A program made the translations under genes and the position numbers. From Planctomycetaceae bacterium (GTDB lineage: Bacteria > Planctomycetota > Planctomycetia > Planctomycetales > Planctomycetaceae): DNA of 64,000 bases. The notes below the pieces were generated by a model. That model ran no database searches. It was not told the origin of the DNA and was given only the letters and a program-made list of their open reading frames with translations. The stretch is from positions 62,001 to 126,000 of the forward strand of contig JAKFUF010000011.1 of the NCBI GenBank assembly GCA_021732845.1. The letters are read 5' to 3'. The first letter of the stretch is position 1. Each line of letters begins with the position of its first letter. This document shows, piece by piece, positions 27,007 through 34,948 of this stretch.

Positions 27007-29433
27007 TTACAGGTACGCCAGGAAGTCGATGTCGCCGAAGTTGGAATCGGCCAGGGTCAGCGCATCGCGGACATGGCGGGCCGAGCGTTCAAAACCGGAA
27101 TCGGTGAGCCTCTGCTGCAACGCGCGGATCCGCGCGCTAAAGCCCGTTCCGCGGCCCCGCAGCACTGGCAGCACGCGCTGCTGGAAGGCGAAGTCCACCG
27201 CGCGGTCGGGGGTGAGCAGGCCCTTCGAATTGGCCAGGTAGCGTTTCACGGCTTCGATCACGCGCGGCGAGACATCGGTGCCCGGCCCCCATTCCTCCGT
27301 CTGCTGCTTCAACAAATCCAGCAGCGGAATGATGAGATCCCATGTGCGTTCCGGGCACTGGTCGGCGGCGCGCACCCAGGATTCGCAGATTCTCCCGGCG
27401 CTGACCCCCTTGGCCCGGTTCAGGGGGGTCGGGTCGACGCCCGCGAAACCCTGAGCCACGTCTCGGGAGTTGAGGAAGATCATCCCCGTGCGGTCCAGCA
27501 GGCGGGGGCTGAGCCGTTCGGTTGTTTCGTCGTAGTTGATTGTTCCCCAGAAACTCACGTTGGGGTGGATCTGGATCTTGTTGACGTTGTCCGTGGATTC
27601 GCCGGGGAGCATTCCCAGGTCGAACAACTGCACGACGCGCTGATCCACCGGGCGTGTCAACAACTGCAGGAGCTGCGAGAAATAATATTCGGGCGCGGCG
27701 AGGTTGAATTCGTCCAGCAGAATCAGATAAACGCCACGCTTCAGTTGTTCCCAGTCACGCTGGGCCTGGTAAAGCCGGGAGGTCAACCCCGTTGGACCCG
27801 GATCGTAGCGGCCGTGGAAGGTGTCGAAGAAGCCCAGCAGGTGGCGGTCATCGGACCAGGACCGGCGGATGGCGATTTCAAGCAGCGACTGCGCGTGTCC
27901 CAGAGCCCGCGACAGGCCGCCAATCACACTGGATTTGCCGTGCCCCGGCGGCCCCATGATCAGGTTCAGGGCCGACGATTTAAAACACACGAACAGATTT
28001 GTGACAAAATCCCGCGTGAAACAGAGCTGTTCTCCCGCCAGGATTTCCACCAGCCGGTCGACGAACGGCTGCTCTTCCTGCTGGTCGTCAATTTCGCGGC
28101 TGGGGATCGGCAGCGCGGTCTGGCTCCAACTGCCATGCACCACGGGTGACGCCTGAGCTTCTGGTTCCGAGCCACGCCGCTCGATGACGGGGGCGACGAC
28201 CGTCCGGTTCTGGCCGCCCAGCAGGGCGGCGAACAGCGGGACATTCTCCTTGAGCTGCCGTGTCCAGTCGTCCATCTTGTCGTCGAACTGCGTCCGCAAT
28301 TCCGCCACGGCGGCGGAGGCCTTGGACTCCTCGGTCCGCAGCAGGTTCAATTCCTGTTCCAGCCTGGCCTTTTCGCGGGCAAATTCATCGCGCATTTCGC
28401 CCGTCCGCTGCGCGAACTGCCGCTCCTCCACGGACAGTTCGATCCGGCGCTTTTTGACCTCCACATCCATGCTCTGGGCACGGCGGTCAACCTCGGCCGC
28501 GATCTGCTGGTCGAGCATCCGCCGGCCTTCTTCGGAATCGAGAAAGCGCCGGGCCACGTTGCGGCGCTCGGCCTCCAGGATTTCCGTCCGCGTGATCAGC
28601 GTCGCGATCCGCTTGCATCGCTGGCGGATGATTTCGGGCGTGGCTTCCGACAGGTGGTCGGTGACGTTTTTGAAGAACCGGTGCAGCCCCTCCGACTGTT
28701 CTTCAAGGTTCTGCCAGCGGGCATACCATTCGGCCAGCGACGTTTCCGGCACTCGGTCGAAGGCTTTGGACGAGGTCGCCGTCAACACGGGGCCGAACAC
28801 GAGGTTGATCGGCTCCCGCAGCACCTCGTTGAGGCCGGGGTCGGGGTGATGGTACTTGAAGATCTTCAAGTCTTTCTGCCACATCGACTCGGGCGTGAAT
28901 TCGTAGATCACGCTCTCTTCGCCGCAGGGTGTCCACTGGATCGCCGCCAGCGTGTCATACTCCGTGCGGATGATCTTTGTGCGGTGCAGGGGGCCATAAA
29001 TCCGCTGCTGCATGTCGCGGACGTAGAAGACCGGTGTCACGCCCTGTGCCGGATTGCGGATGATCCCGGAGGTTTCGACGGGATCAAACGTCGGCACATC
29101 GAGCAGCACCGCGTAATGACAATCGGCGGTGACAGTCTCCAGCGGGGTCGGGGCGCGGCGGGGAATAAAAAAGCAGTCGCGGGCGGAGGCGTTGGAATAT
29201 TTATGATTCTGCATCGGCCGGACCAGGACAAAGTCCCAGACGTTCAAGTCGCCCCGCGCCGTGAGAAAGATCGCTCCCGGGTTCGGAAATTCGTCCTGCG
29301 GCCGCTCGACGACTTCACCGCGTGTCAGGCTCAGCAGCGGGTAGGCATTGCCCACCCGGCCTCCCGCGTGCCCATAACTGGACCACTCACTGACAACCGC
29401 GAGATACTCTTCGTTCGTGGGGTCTGGTGCCAT
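27007..29433 (-). CDS. McrB-like AAA+ ATPase with central coiled coil
   Basis: An 808-residue protein when started at ATG 29433 (an in-frame upstream ATG at 29469 is possible). Residues about 1-270 form a beta-rich N-terminal region with DYAVLLDVPTF-like motifs. A long coiled coil follows (about 285-400, with ERRNVARRFLDSEEGRRML and EFAREKARLEQELNLL). The AAA+ domain lies at about 480-700: Walker A GPPGHGKSS (about 496), Walker B YLILLDEFNLA (about 571), a sensor/arginine-finger region WGTINYDETTERLSPRLLDR. The layout resembles McrB-type motors that drive a DUF2357 nuclease, as in the coiled-coil type IV systems recently described as CoCoNuTs, but the match to that class is only suggested. 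The downstream nuclease gene and a divergent radical-SAM gene form one locus. Confidence 0.8.
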   Translation of the reverse strand: MAPDPTNEEYLAVVSEWSSYGHAGGRVGNAYPLLSLTRGEVVERPQDEFPNPGAIFLTARGDLNVWDFVLVRPMQNHKYSNASARDCFFIPRRAPTPLETVTADCHYAVLLDVPTFDPVETSGIIRNPAQGVTPVFYVRDMQQRIYGPLHRTKIIRTEYDTLAAIQWTPCGEESVIYEFTPESMWQKDLKIFKYHHPDPGLNEVLREPINLVFGPVLTATSSKAFDRVPETSLAEWYARWQNLEEQSEGLHRFFKNVTDHLSEATPEIIRQRCKRIATLITRTEILEAERRNVARRFLDSEEGRRMLDQQIAAEVDRRAQSMDVEVKKRRIELSVEERQFAQRTGEMRDEFAREKARLEQELNLLRTEESKASAAVAELRTQFDDKMDDWTRQLKENVPLFAALLGGQNRTVVAPVIERRGSEPEAQASPVVHGSWSQTALPIPSREIDDQQEEQPFVDRLVEILAGEQLCFTRDFVTNLFVCFKSSALNLIMGPPGHGKSSVIGGLSRALGHAQSLLEIAIRRSWSDDRHLLGFFDTFHGRYDPGPTGLTSRLYQAQRDWEQLKRGVYLILLDEFNLAAPEYYFSQLLQLLTRPVDQRVVQLFDLGMLPGESTDNVNKIQIHPNVSFWGTINYDETTERLSPRLLDRTGMIFLNSRDVAQGFAGVDPTPLNRAKGVSAGRICESWVRAADQCPERTWDLIIPLLDLLKQQTEEWGPGTDVSPRVIEAVKRYLANSKGLLTPDRAVDFAFQQRVLPVLRGRGTGFSARIRALQQRLTDSGFERSARHVRDALTLADSNFGDIDFLAYL

Positions 29434-29737
29434 GACCTGAATTCCAAAAATCCACCGCCGCACAAGCATTCAATGAGGGCGGCAACATGGTACAATTCAA
29501 CAAGAATTCCGGAGTTGCGGCCATCGGGCCGAACTCATTTTTGAAATCATCGTGAAATATCAAATCGCTTGCAAGCATTTGAAAGATAAACCGTTACGTC
29601 TGTTGCAGAATTGCACATCTGACGGGTCAGTCATAATTAGATAAAAGAAATACCCGAGTTGGGATTGCGTCGCAACAGAGCCACCTGCTCCCAACTTTTT
29701 GCCTCAGGGACGCTAATTCCGGTTCAGTTGCTCGATA

Positions 29738-30382
29738 ATGGCGCGAAACACTACTGCCCGGTTGCAAATTGCCCAAGTGGTCCCGGTGACTGCGGCGGAG
29801 GGACCCGGCAAGCGTTTTGCAATCTGGTTTCAGGGATGCCCCCTGCGATGTCCGGGGTGCTGCAATCCTGAGATGCTGCCATTTTCAGGAGGCACTTCGC
29901 GTTCGAGCGAGGAACTGCTCCGCGAAGTCGCGGGTGCCATCCGTGCCGGGATTGAAGGCGTGACCCTGTTGGGCGGTGAACCATTCGCACACGCGGAGGC
30001 GGCGGCACCGTTCGCGAAAGCCGTCCGGGAGCTTGGGCTCTCCGTGATGATTTTTAGCGGATTCACGCTGGAAGAATTACGGGCCAACCCTTCTGTCGCG
30101 GTCGGTGAACTCCTGCGGCAGACGGACATTCTGGTTGACGGTCGGTACATCCGTGAATTGCCGGAATCGGGCCGTCGCTGGATCGGCTCGTCGAACCAAC
30201 GGATCCATTTCTTGACCGACCGCCATCAGGCGGACGATGCGCGCTGGAATCAGCCCAACACCCTGGAAATCCGCTTGAATCACGGAGAGGTCCAGATCAA
30301 CGGATTTCCGGCGGGACAGGCCACGGGGTTGTGGAGGCGAATTCCTGGAGGTGCGCCGGTTGGTCCGGAATCAGCACAATAA
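29738..30382 (+). CDS. Radical SAM single-cluster protein (NrdG-like activase family)
   Basis: A 214-residue protein with the short NrdG/PflA-like radical-SAM layout. IWFQGCPLRCPGCCNPEML gives the C34-x3-C38-x2-C41 cluster motif, followed by GVTLLGGEPF (the GGE SAM-binding strand), VMIFSGFTLEEL and LLRQTDILVDGRYI. Proteins of this family normally make a glycyl radical on a partner enzyme, but no glycyl-radical enzyme is seen in the window. It is divergent from the McrB-like ATPase gene, 304 bp apart, which suggests shared control. The C-terminal 50 residues (NTLEIRLNHGEVQINGFPAG) are typical for stand-alone 4Fe-4S single-cluster proteins in accessory loci. No clear Shine-Dalgarno is seen. Confidence 0.85.
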   Translation: MARNTTARLQIAQVVPVTAAEGPGKRFAIWFQGCPLRCPGCCNPEMLPFSGGTSRSSEELLREVAGAIRAGIEGVTLLGGEPFAHAEAAAPFAKAVRELGLSVMIFSGFTLEELRANPSVAVGELLRQTDILVDGRYIRELPESGRRWIGSSNQRIHFLTDRHQADDARWNQPNTLEIRLNHGEVQINGFPAGQATGLWRRIPGGAPVGPESAQ

Positions 30383-30399
30383 TCACCGGAAGCATGCCG

Positions 30400-31445
30400 C
30401 CCACCGCGCCCGCCCTTCAACAAGTTGACGCGGCGACAGTTGTGACTGGTGCCACAATAACAGGAGGCTTTTGCTTGCGCGATGGCTGGCCGATGTGAAC
30501 GAGTCCATGAGCCGGCACGCGTTAGCGCGCGTTAGCGTCCAGTTCGTGGCGGTCGCACAACCGGACGCCAAGGACCGGACAAAGAATTAAGCACGCTTCA
30601 AGATGCTGACCGAAGGCCGGTCTTAGGCAACGAGAAGGGGGAACCACGAATTCTCACGAATACGACGAATGCCACGAATAGCAAGGAGCAGGATTCCATC
30701 ACCCGTGAAGCCATGCCGGTTGATCATTCGTGAAATTCGCATTACCTCGGCATGAAACTCACTGACTGCACCGAGCGATTAGAATGGTTCCACCAACATT
30801 TCTCATATCGGTTGTCCTCACGCGGGTTCGTGTTCATCGTGCCTTTCGTGGTTATTCCTTCACGGAATAAAATGGTGCTGATTGAGGGCAGATTCATCAG
30901 CCAGCACGCGTTAGCGTCCGGTTCGTGGCGCTCGCGTCTTCCGATTATCCTCCAACCGGGGGCTAAGGATCTCACCAACAATAACTGGGGGATTTTGTTT
31001 GCGAGATGGCAGGCCGATGTGAACGGATGCATGAGCCGGAACGCGTTAGCGTCCGGTTCCGGCAGTCGAAAAACCGGACGCTAAGGACCGGACAAAGAAT
31101 AGAGCACGCTTCAAGATGCTGACCGAAGGCCGGTCGTAGGGAGCGAGCGGGGGAACCACGAATTTTCACGAATAAGACGAATGGCACGAATGGCAACGAG
31201 CAGGTTTCCATCGCTCGCGAAGCCATGCCGGTTGATCATTCGTGAAATTCGTAAGATTCGTGAAAATTCGTGGTGAATTTATGACCGTACGATTCCCGCA
31301 CCGTTTTGCCAGGCCTGTCGACTTCACCACCAACTTCATTCGTTGTCCCTGGTGGCATTCGCTGCTCGATAGGGAGACAAATGTCACAGTTATTGTTGCT
31401 GCGATCCTAACGCGTGCCGGCTCATTGGCTGTACGGCTTGTCAAA
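30400..31445. repeat. Field of dispersed non-coding repeats
   Basis: A mosaic of repeat pieces: GCGTTAGCGTCCGGTTC units, AAGGACCGGACAAAGAAT with GCTTCAAGATGCTGACCGAA, two ACCACGAAT palindromes (30642 to about 30745, truncated; 31154-31274, complete), and 31275 to about 31412, which matches 57660-57783 in reverse. The same pieces reappear at 57650-58880 and 60785-60981. No gene is visible in this field. Confidence 0.75.
31154..31274. repeat. Complete ACCACGAAT palindromic element
   Basis: AACCACGAATTTTCACGAAT at the left end and ATTCGTGAAAATTCGTGGT at the right end are inverted copies; between them are more CACGAAT/ATTCGTG heptamers and the GCAGGTTTCCATCGC segment. Confidence 0.75.
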
Positions 31446-31630
31446 AGTCGACAGTTATTCTTGCCGCGGTTCAGCCCCCGCCAGATCGTCTGGTTCGTGC
31501 GGGGTGGCGAGGTCGTGGAAGCGGAAGTCATCAGTTGCGACGATCACTTCCGTCGGTTGCCAGTCGTGCCAGTGTCGTTGAGCCCCGTGCCGCGCCTTCG
31601 ATCGCTCCCGGGTGGCTTGCGTGTTCAAGC

Positions 31631-32422
31631 CTACTGGACGGTGGCCATTCCCACTTCAGCCGTGGCGGGAACGACCAGCGAGTCGACATGCACGGCTTTG
31701 CGGCTGTTCTGCCGGTCATCGGCCTTGGTGACGGCCTCTTTCTGGCCGCTGGACTGCTGAAGCTTCGCCCAGTCGCGTTCCATTCCGGCAAGCTGCACCA
31801 GAGATTCAGAGGCCTTGCGATTCTTGGCATCCAGTGACAGGGCGCGGCTCAGCTCAGCCTTCGCTTCGTCGACCCGCCCCGCCTGCAGCATCGCGAACCC
31901 GAGATTTGAGCAAGCTTCCGATTCGCTCAGCACCGAGCGAAACTCTTCGCGGGCCTCGCTGTAGTTCTCCTGTCGGGCCAGAATCATCCCCAGATTGACG
32001 TGCGCCCGCTGGTGCTTGGGAACCTGGGTCAGCACTTCGCGCACGGTGGCTTCAGCACCCGGCAGATCGTCCTGCAGATACTGGACATACCCTTTGTCCA
32101 GCAGGATCTCAATGTTTTTTGGGTCGTGTTTCAGCGCCTCGTCGAAGTGCTGCGCGGCCTCTTCGAATTCCCCATTCTTGCCGGCCAACAGGCCCAGCCG
32201 GTGGTGGGCTTCCACGCACTTCTTGTCGGCCTTCAAAACACCTTCGTAAATCTCGCGGGCGCGGGGCGACTGGTTCTGCTTTTCGCACATCCGCGCCATG
32301 CTCAGTTCAGTGTTGAACGACTTCTTTTCCATGGCGAAGAAAGAGCGTCCGCCGGCTGCGCAGCCCATCATGCTCGCCGCCAGGGGGAACATCAGCAATA
32401 TTGTCCGGACAGAGGTGCGCAT
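31631..32422 (-). CDS. TPR lipoprotein (TadD-like)
   Basis: A 263-residue protein with a lipoprotein signal (TILLMFPLAASMMGCAAG, Cys about 21) and several tetratricopeptide repeats at about 35-215 (AREIYEGVLKADKKCVEAHH, AAQHFDEALKHDPKNIEILL, YSEAREEFRSVLSESEACSN, AKAELSRALSLDAKNRKASE). The C-terminus is charged and unrelated. AGGAG stands before the ATG. It follows two other outer-membrane-type genes in the same direction, a small lipoprotein and a pilus secretin, and in Tad pilus loci a TPR lipoprotein (TadD) helps assemble the secretin. That role is inferred from context. Confidence 0.8.
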   Translation of the reverse strand: MRTSVRTILLMFPLAASMMGCAAGGRSFFAMEKKSFNTELSMARMCEKQNQSPRAREIYEGVLKADKKCVEAHHRLGLLAGKNGEFEEAAQHFDEALKHDPKNIEILLDKGYVQYLQDDLPGAEATVREVLTQVPKHQRAHVNLGMILARQENYSEAREEFRSVLSESEACSNLGFAMLQAGRVDEAKAELSRALSLDAKNRKASESLVQLAGMERDWAKLQQSSGQKEAVTKADDRQNSRKAVHVDSLVVPATAEVGMATVQ

Positions 32423-32527
32423 CGTACACTCCTGGATTCCGTGGCTCCGTCGGCGTGCTTTGGAAATGAGCCCGCTGCGACAGTTTGCACTCGATGAGCG
32501 CCGGCAGGAACTTGTGGGACAGGTGGC

Positions 32528-33088
32528 CTAAAAGAATCCACCACCGCCACCGCCTCCGCCACCACCCCCACCCTGGCCGCCTCCGCCAGCATTGCTGAAC
32601 CCGCGAAAGTAGGCCCGCTCGGCTTCGAAGGACTGGAACCCCGGCCCATAGTAGCGGCTGATGACGACGCGCGAATCGGCATCGGGCACGCCCATCGCCG
32701 CGAGGAGCGCCACGACCTGTGTCCTCCGCTCCAAATCCAGTGCCTCGTTGCGACGAACCGGGAAGTGATATTTGTCTCGATCGCGGGCGGAAATCTGACT
32801 TTGAACCACCAGCACCGGGAAGTCGTTCATTGCGACCCGCGCGGCGATTTTTGAAAGGTGGTCGCGGCCGGCGTCGTTCAACTCCGTCGTGGCCCCCACG
32901 AACTCATGTTCATGAATCACAAAGTCGGACGCCTCGGCATTCCGTTCCTGCATCTGAAACATCGGGTCGATCGTCGAGCCAATCGGAGCCGGGGGATTGA
33001 TGAGCCCCCGGTCTCGGATGCAACCCGCGGCCAGTCCGGCGACGGCGGCAGCCGCGGCGGCGGAGGCAAACAAACGGAGTGGGTGCAT
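32528..33088 (-). CDS. Small lipoprotein with glycine-rich tail, possible CpaD-like pilus protein
   Basis: A 186-residue protein when started at ATG 33088, supported by CAGGTC upstream and a perfect lipoprotein signal (LRLFASAAAAAAVAGLAAGC). The middle part (FVIHEHEFVGATTELNDAGR, VLVVQSQISARDRDKYHFPV, LDLERRTQVVALLAAMGVPD, RVVISRYYGPGFQS) looks like an OmpA/CpaD-type periplasmic domain. The end is almost pure glycine plus two Phe. It lies between the secretin gene and the TPR lipoprotein gene, which supports a role in the outer-membrane part of a Tad-type pilus. The family assignment is tentative. Confidence 0.6.
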   Translation of the reverse strand: MHPLRLFASAAAAAAVAGLAAGCIRDRGLINPPAPIGSTIDPMFQMQERNAEASDFVIHEHEFVGATTELNDAGRDHLSKIAARVAMNDFPVLVVQSQISARDRDKYHFPVRRNEALDLERRTQVVALLAAMGVPDADSRVVISRYYGPGFQSFEAERAYFRGFSNAGGGGQGGGGGGGGGGGGFF

Positions 33089-33164
33089 AATGACCTGTTT
33101 CGTGGAATCGGGTGGCGGAATCTGCAAACGTGCGGTCCAAGCCAGACGGCGGATCGATCAGTGG

Positions 33165-34748
33165 CTAATCCGTGAAACCGTAAGGCCCCTGGATGTAGTA
33201 GGCCTCGGAACTCTGGAAGCGGGCCCACTTGGCGGCGCCCCGCAGCCGGTCCCGATACAGCGGCCAGACGGTGCTGCGGTGATGCGTGTTTGGGCGGCCT
33301 TCGATGTGTCCGCGGAAGTAGAATTCGAAATCGTCCGGTTCGGTGATTTCCATGCCGGGCAGCAGTTGGGGAGCTTCCTCGGGTTCCATGGGACGCACAA
33401 GTTCTGGCGTGACCACCACGATCAGTTCCGTTTCATCGCGGCTGATGCTGCGGTTGCCAAAGAACGTGCCCAGGTAGGGGATGTCACCCAGGAGCGGGAT
33501 GCGGGCGTCTTCGCCACGCTGCTCCTCCTGGATCAGTCCGGCGATGGCCAGAACCTGGCCTTCCCGAAGGTCGACCGTGGTGCTGGTCGAACGGGAGTCC
33601 AGACCGAACACGCCGCCGACCGAGTTGTTCTTGTTGAGCGTGGTGAAGCTCGGGTTCACCTGCAGCCGGATGCGGTCCTTGTCGAGCACGGTGGGCGTGA
33701 ACGAGACGCTCGTTCCAAAACCCTTGAAGTACGTCTGAATCCCCTGCACGCCGCCGACGCCTGTCACCGTCGGCACGGCGAACTCGCCGCCAGAAAGGAA
33801 TGTGGCCGGATGTCCGCTGAGTGTCACGAGGTTGGGCTCCGCCAGGATCTTGGCGGTGCCGTTCGACTGCAGGGCGGTCAGCAGGGCTTGAAAACTCACG
33901 TTGTCAAACGTCTGTGACGCAAACAGCGTGGCGCCGCCGCCGAGCAGCGAGCTGAGGAACAGGTCGTCGATCTGCAGGTTGAGCTGGCCGCCGAACCGGC
34001 GGATCGCCGACCGCTTCAGTTCCGCGATGCGGACCTTCAGCATCACCTGCATCTCACCAGGGACTTCAAGCAGATTGATGACGGTATTGTCGTACAGCCG
34101 CGAACCCAACGGGAACGGCTGTGCCGCGGTGCCGCCCGAGACAAAGTTTGAGGTCGCGCCGCCGCCACCGCCGCCTTGTTCCTTGCGGATCAGCGACATG
34201 ATGCGGGTGGCATCCTGCGCGTCGCGGGCTTCGCCGCGCACAATCAGTTTGTCGGCGATCGGGATCAACTGGACTTTGCTGTCAGGAAACATTTCATTGA
34301 TCATGTCCTGCAGTTCGCCGAACTCCAGTCGCCGCTGGTCCTCCGTGGAGGTGTCCGCGTCGACGGTGACCAGCATCGACAGCAGTTTTGGCTCGTTGCC
34401 AGCATCATCGTCGCCACCCAGCCAGATGGTGATGGTGGTGCTGCCGGTCTCCTTGCCAATCAGCTCGAACTCGCGGACGCCGAAGGCCACGACCTCGACG
34501 ATTCCCGGGTCGGAGACAGCGACGCGCGTGACGTCGAGTTTCGTACGGACCAGTTTCGACCGTCGAAACGTGATATTGACTTCAACCTCGGGGTCCGAGA
34601 TTGTTTCGATCAACTGATTGACCTTAGCCTTAAGCCTTTTATTGGCAGGCGGTTTCGGAGCAGGGATGTCCTGCGCGGTGGCGGGACCAGCGATGCACCA
34701 CAAAGCCAGCGGCAGCATCGCAGCAATTCTTAAGCCTCTGCCAAGCAT
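33165..34748 (-). CDS. cpaC: Tad/Flp pilus secretin (CpaC/RcpA type)
   Basis: A 527-residue protein when started at ATG 34748, preceded by GAGGAG; 28 additional upstream codons look non-coding. It has a signal peptide (GLRIAAMLPLALWCIAGPATAQ), the pilus N-terminal domain (VEVNITFRRSKLVRTKLDVT, VVAFGVREFELIGKETGST), a BON-like domain (IPIADKLIVRGEARDAQDAT), a secretin core (MLKVRIAELKRSAIRRFGG, ILAEPNLVTLSGHPATFLSG, FGTSVSFTPTVLDKDRIRL, VDLREGQVLAIAGL) and IPYLGTFFGNRSISRDETEL with VVVTPELVRP. It forms the outer-membrane pore of a Tad pilus. The pilin gene lies 15 kb away. Confidence 0.9.
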   Translation of the reverse strand: MLGRGLRIAAMLPLALWCIAGPATAQDIPAPKPPANKRLKAKVNQLIETISDPEVEVNITFRRSKLVRTKLDVTRVAVSDPGIVEVVAFGVREFELIGKETGSTTITIWLGGDDDAGNEPKLLSMLVTVDADTSTEDQRRLEFGELQDMINEMFPDSKVQLIPIADKLIVRGEARDAQDATRIMSLIRKEQGGGGGGATSNFVSGGTAAQPFPLGSRLYDNTVINLLEVPGEMQVMLKVRIAELKRSAIRRFGGQLNLQIDDLFLSSLLGGGATLFASQTFDNVSFQALLTALQSNGTAKILAEPNLVTLSGHPATFLSGGEFAVPTVTGVGGVQGIQTYFKGFGTSVSFTPTVLDKDRIRLQVNPSFTTLNKNNSVGGVFGLDSRSTSTTVDLREGQVLAIAGLIQEEQRGEDARIPLLGDIPYLGTFFGNRSISRDETELIVVVTPELVRPMEPEEAPQLLPGMEITEPDDFEFYFRGHIEGRPNTHHRSTVWPLYRDRLRGAAKWARFQSSEAYYIQGPYGFTD

Positions 34749-34948
34749 GTGCTTACATCTCCTCGGCGGCCAATTTCCGCCGTCTTGCAGTCCGCTCTGT
34801 GAAGTGAGCCCTGCGCAGTCACGGCAATGCAATTTTTATCGGAAGTTCACAGCGTGAGTGTCCAAGGAATTTGGCAGACTGTGCCGATTATGCCGATCTC
34901 TCTGTCAATGCCGGTTCTTCGGCATTTGACGACCATGCCGGCAGGCAC

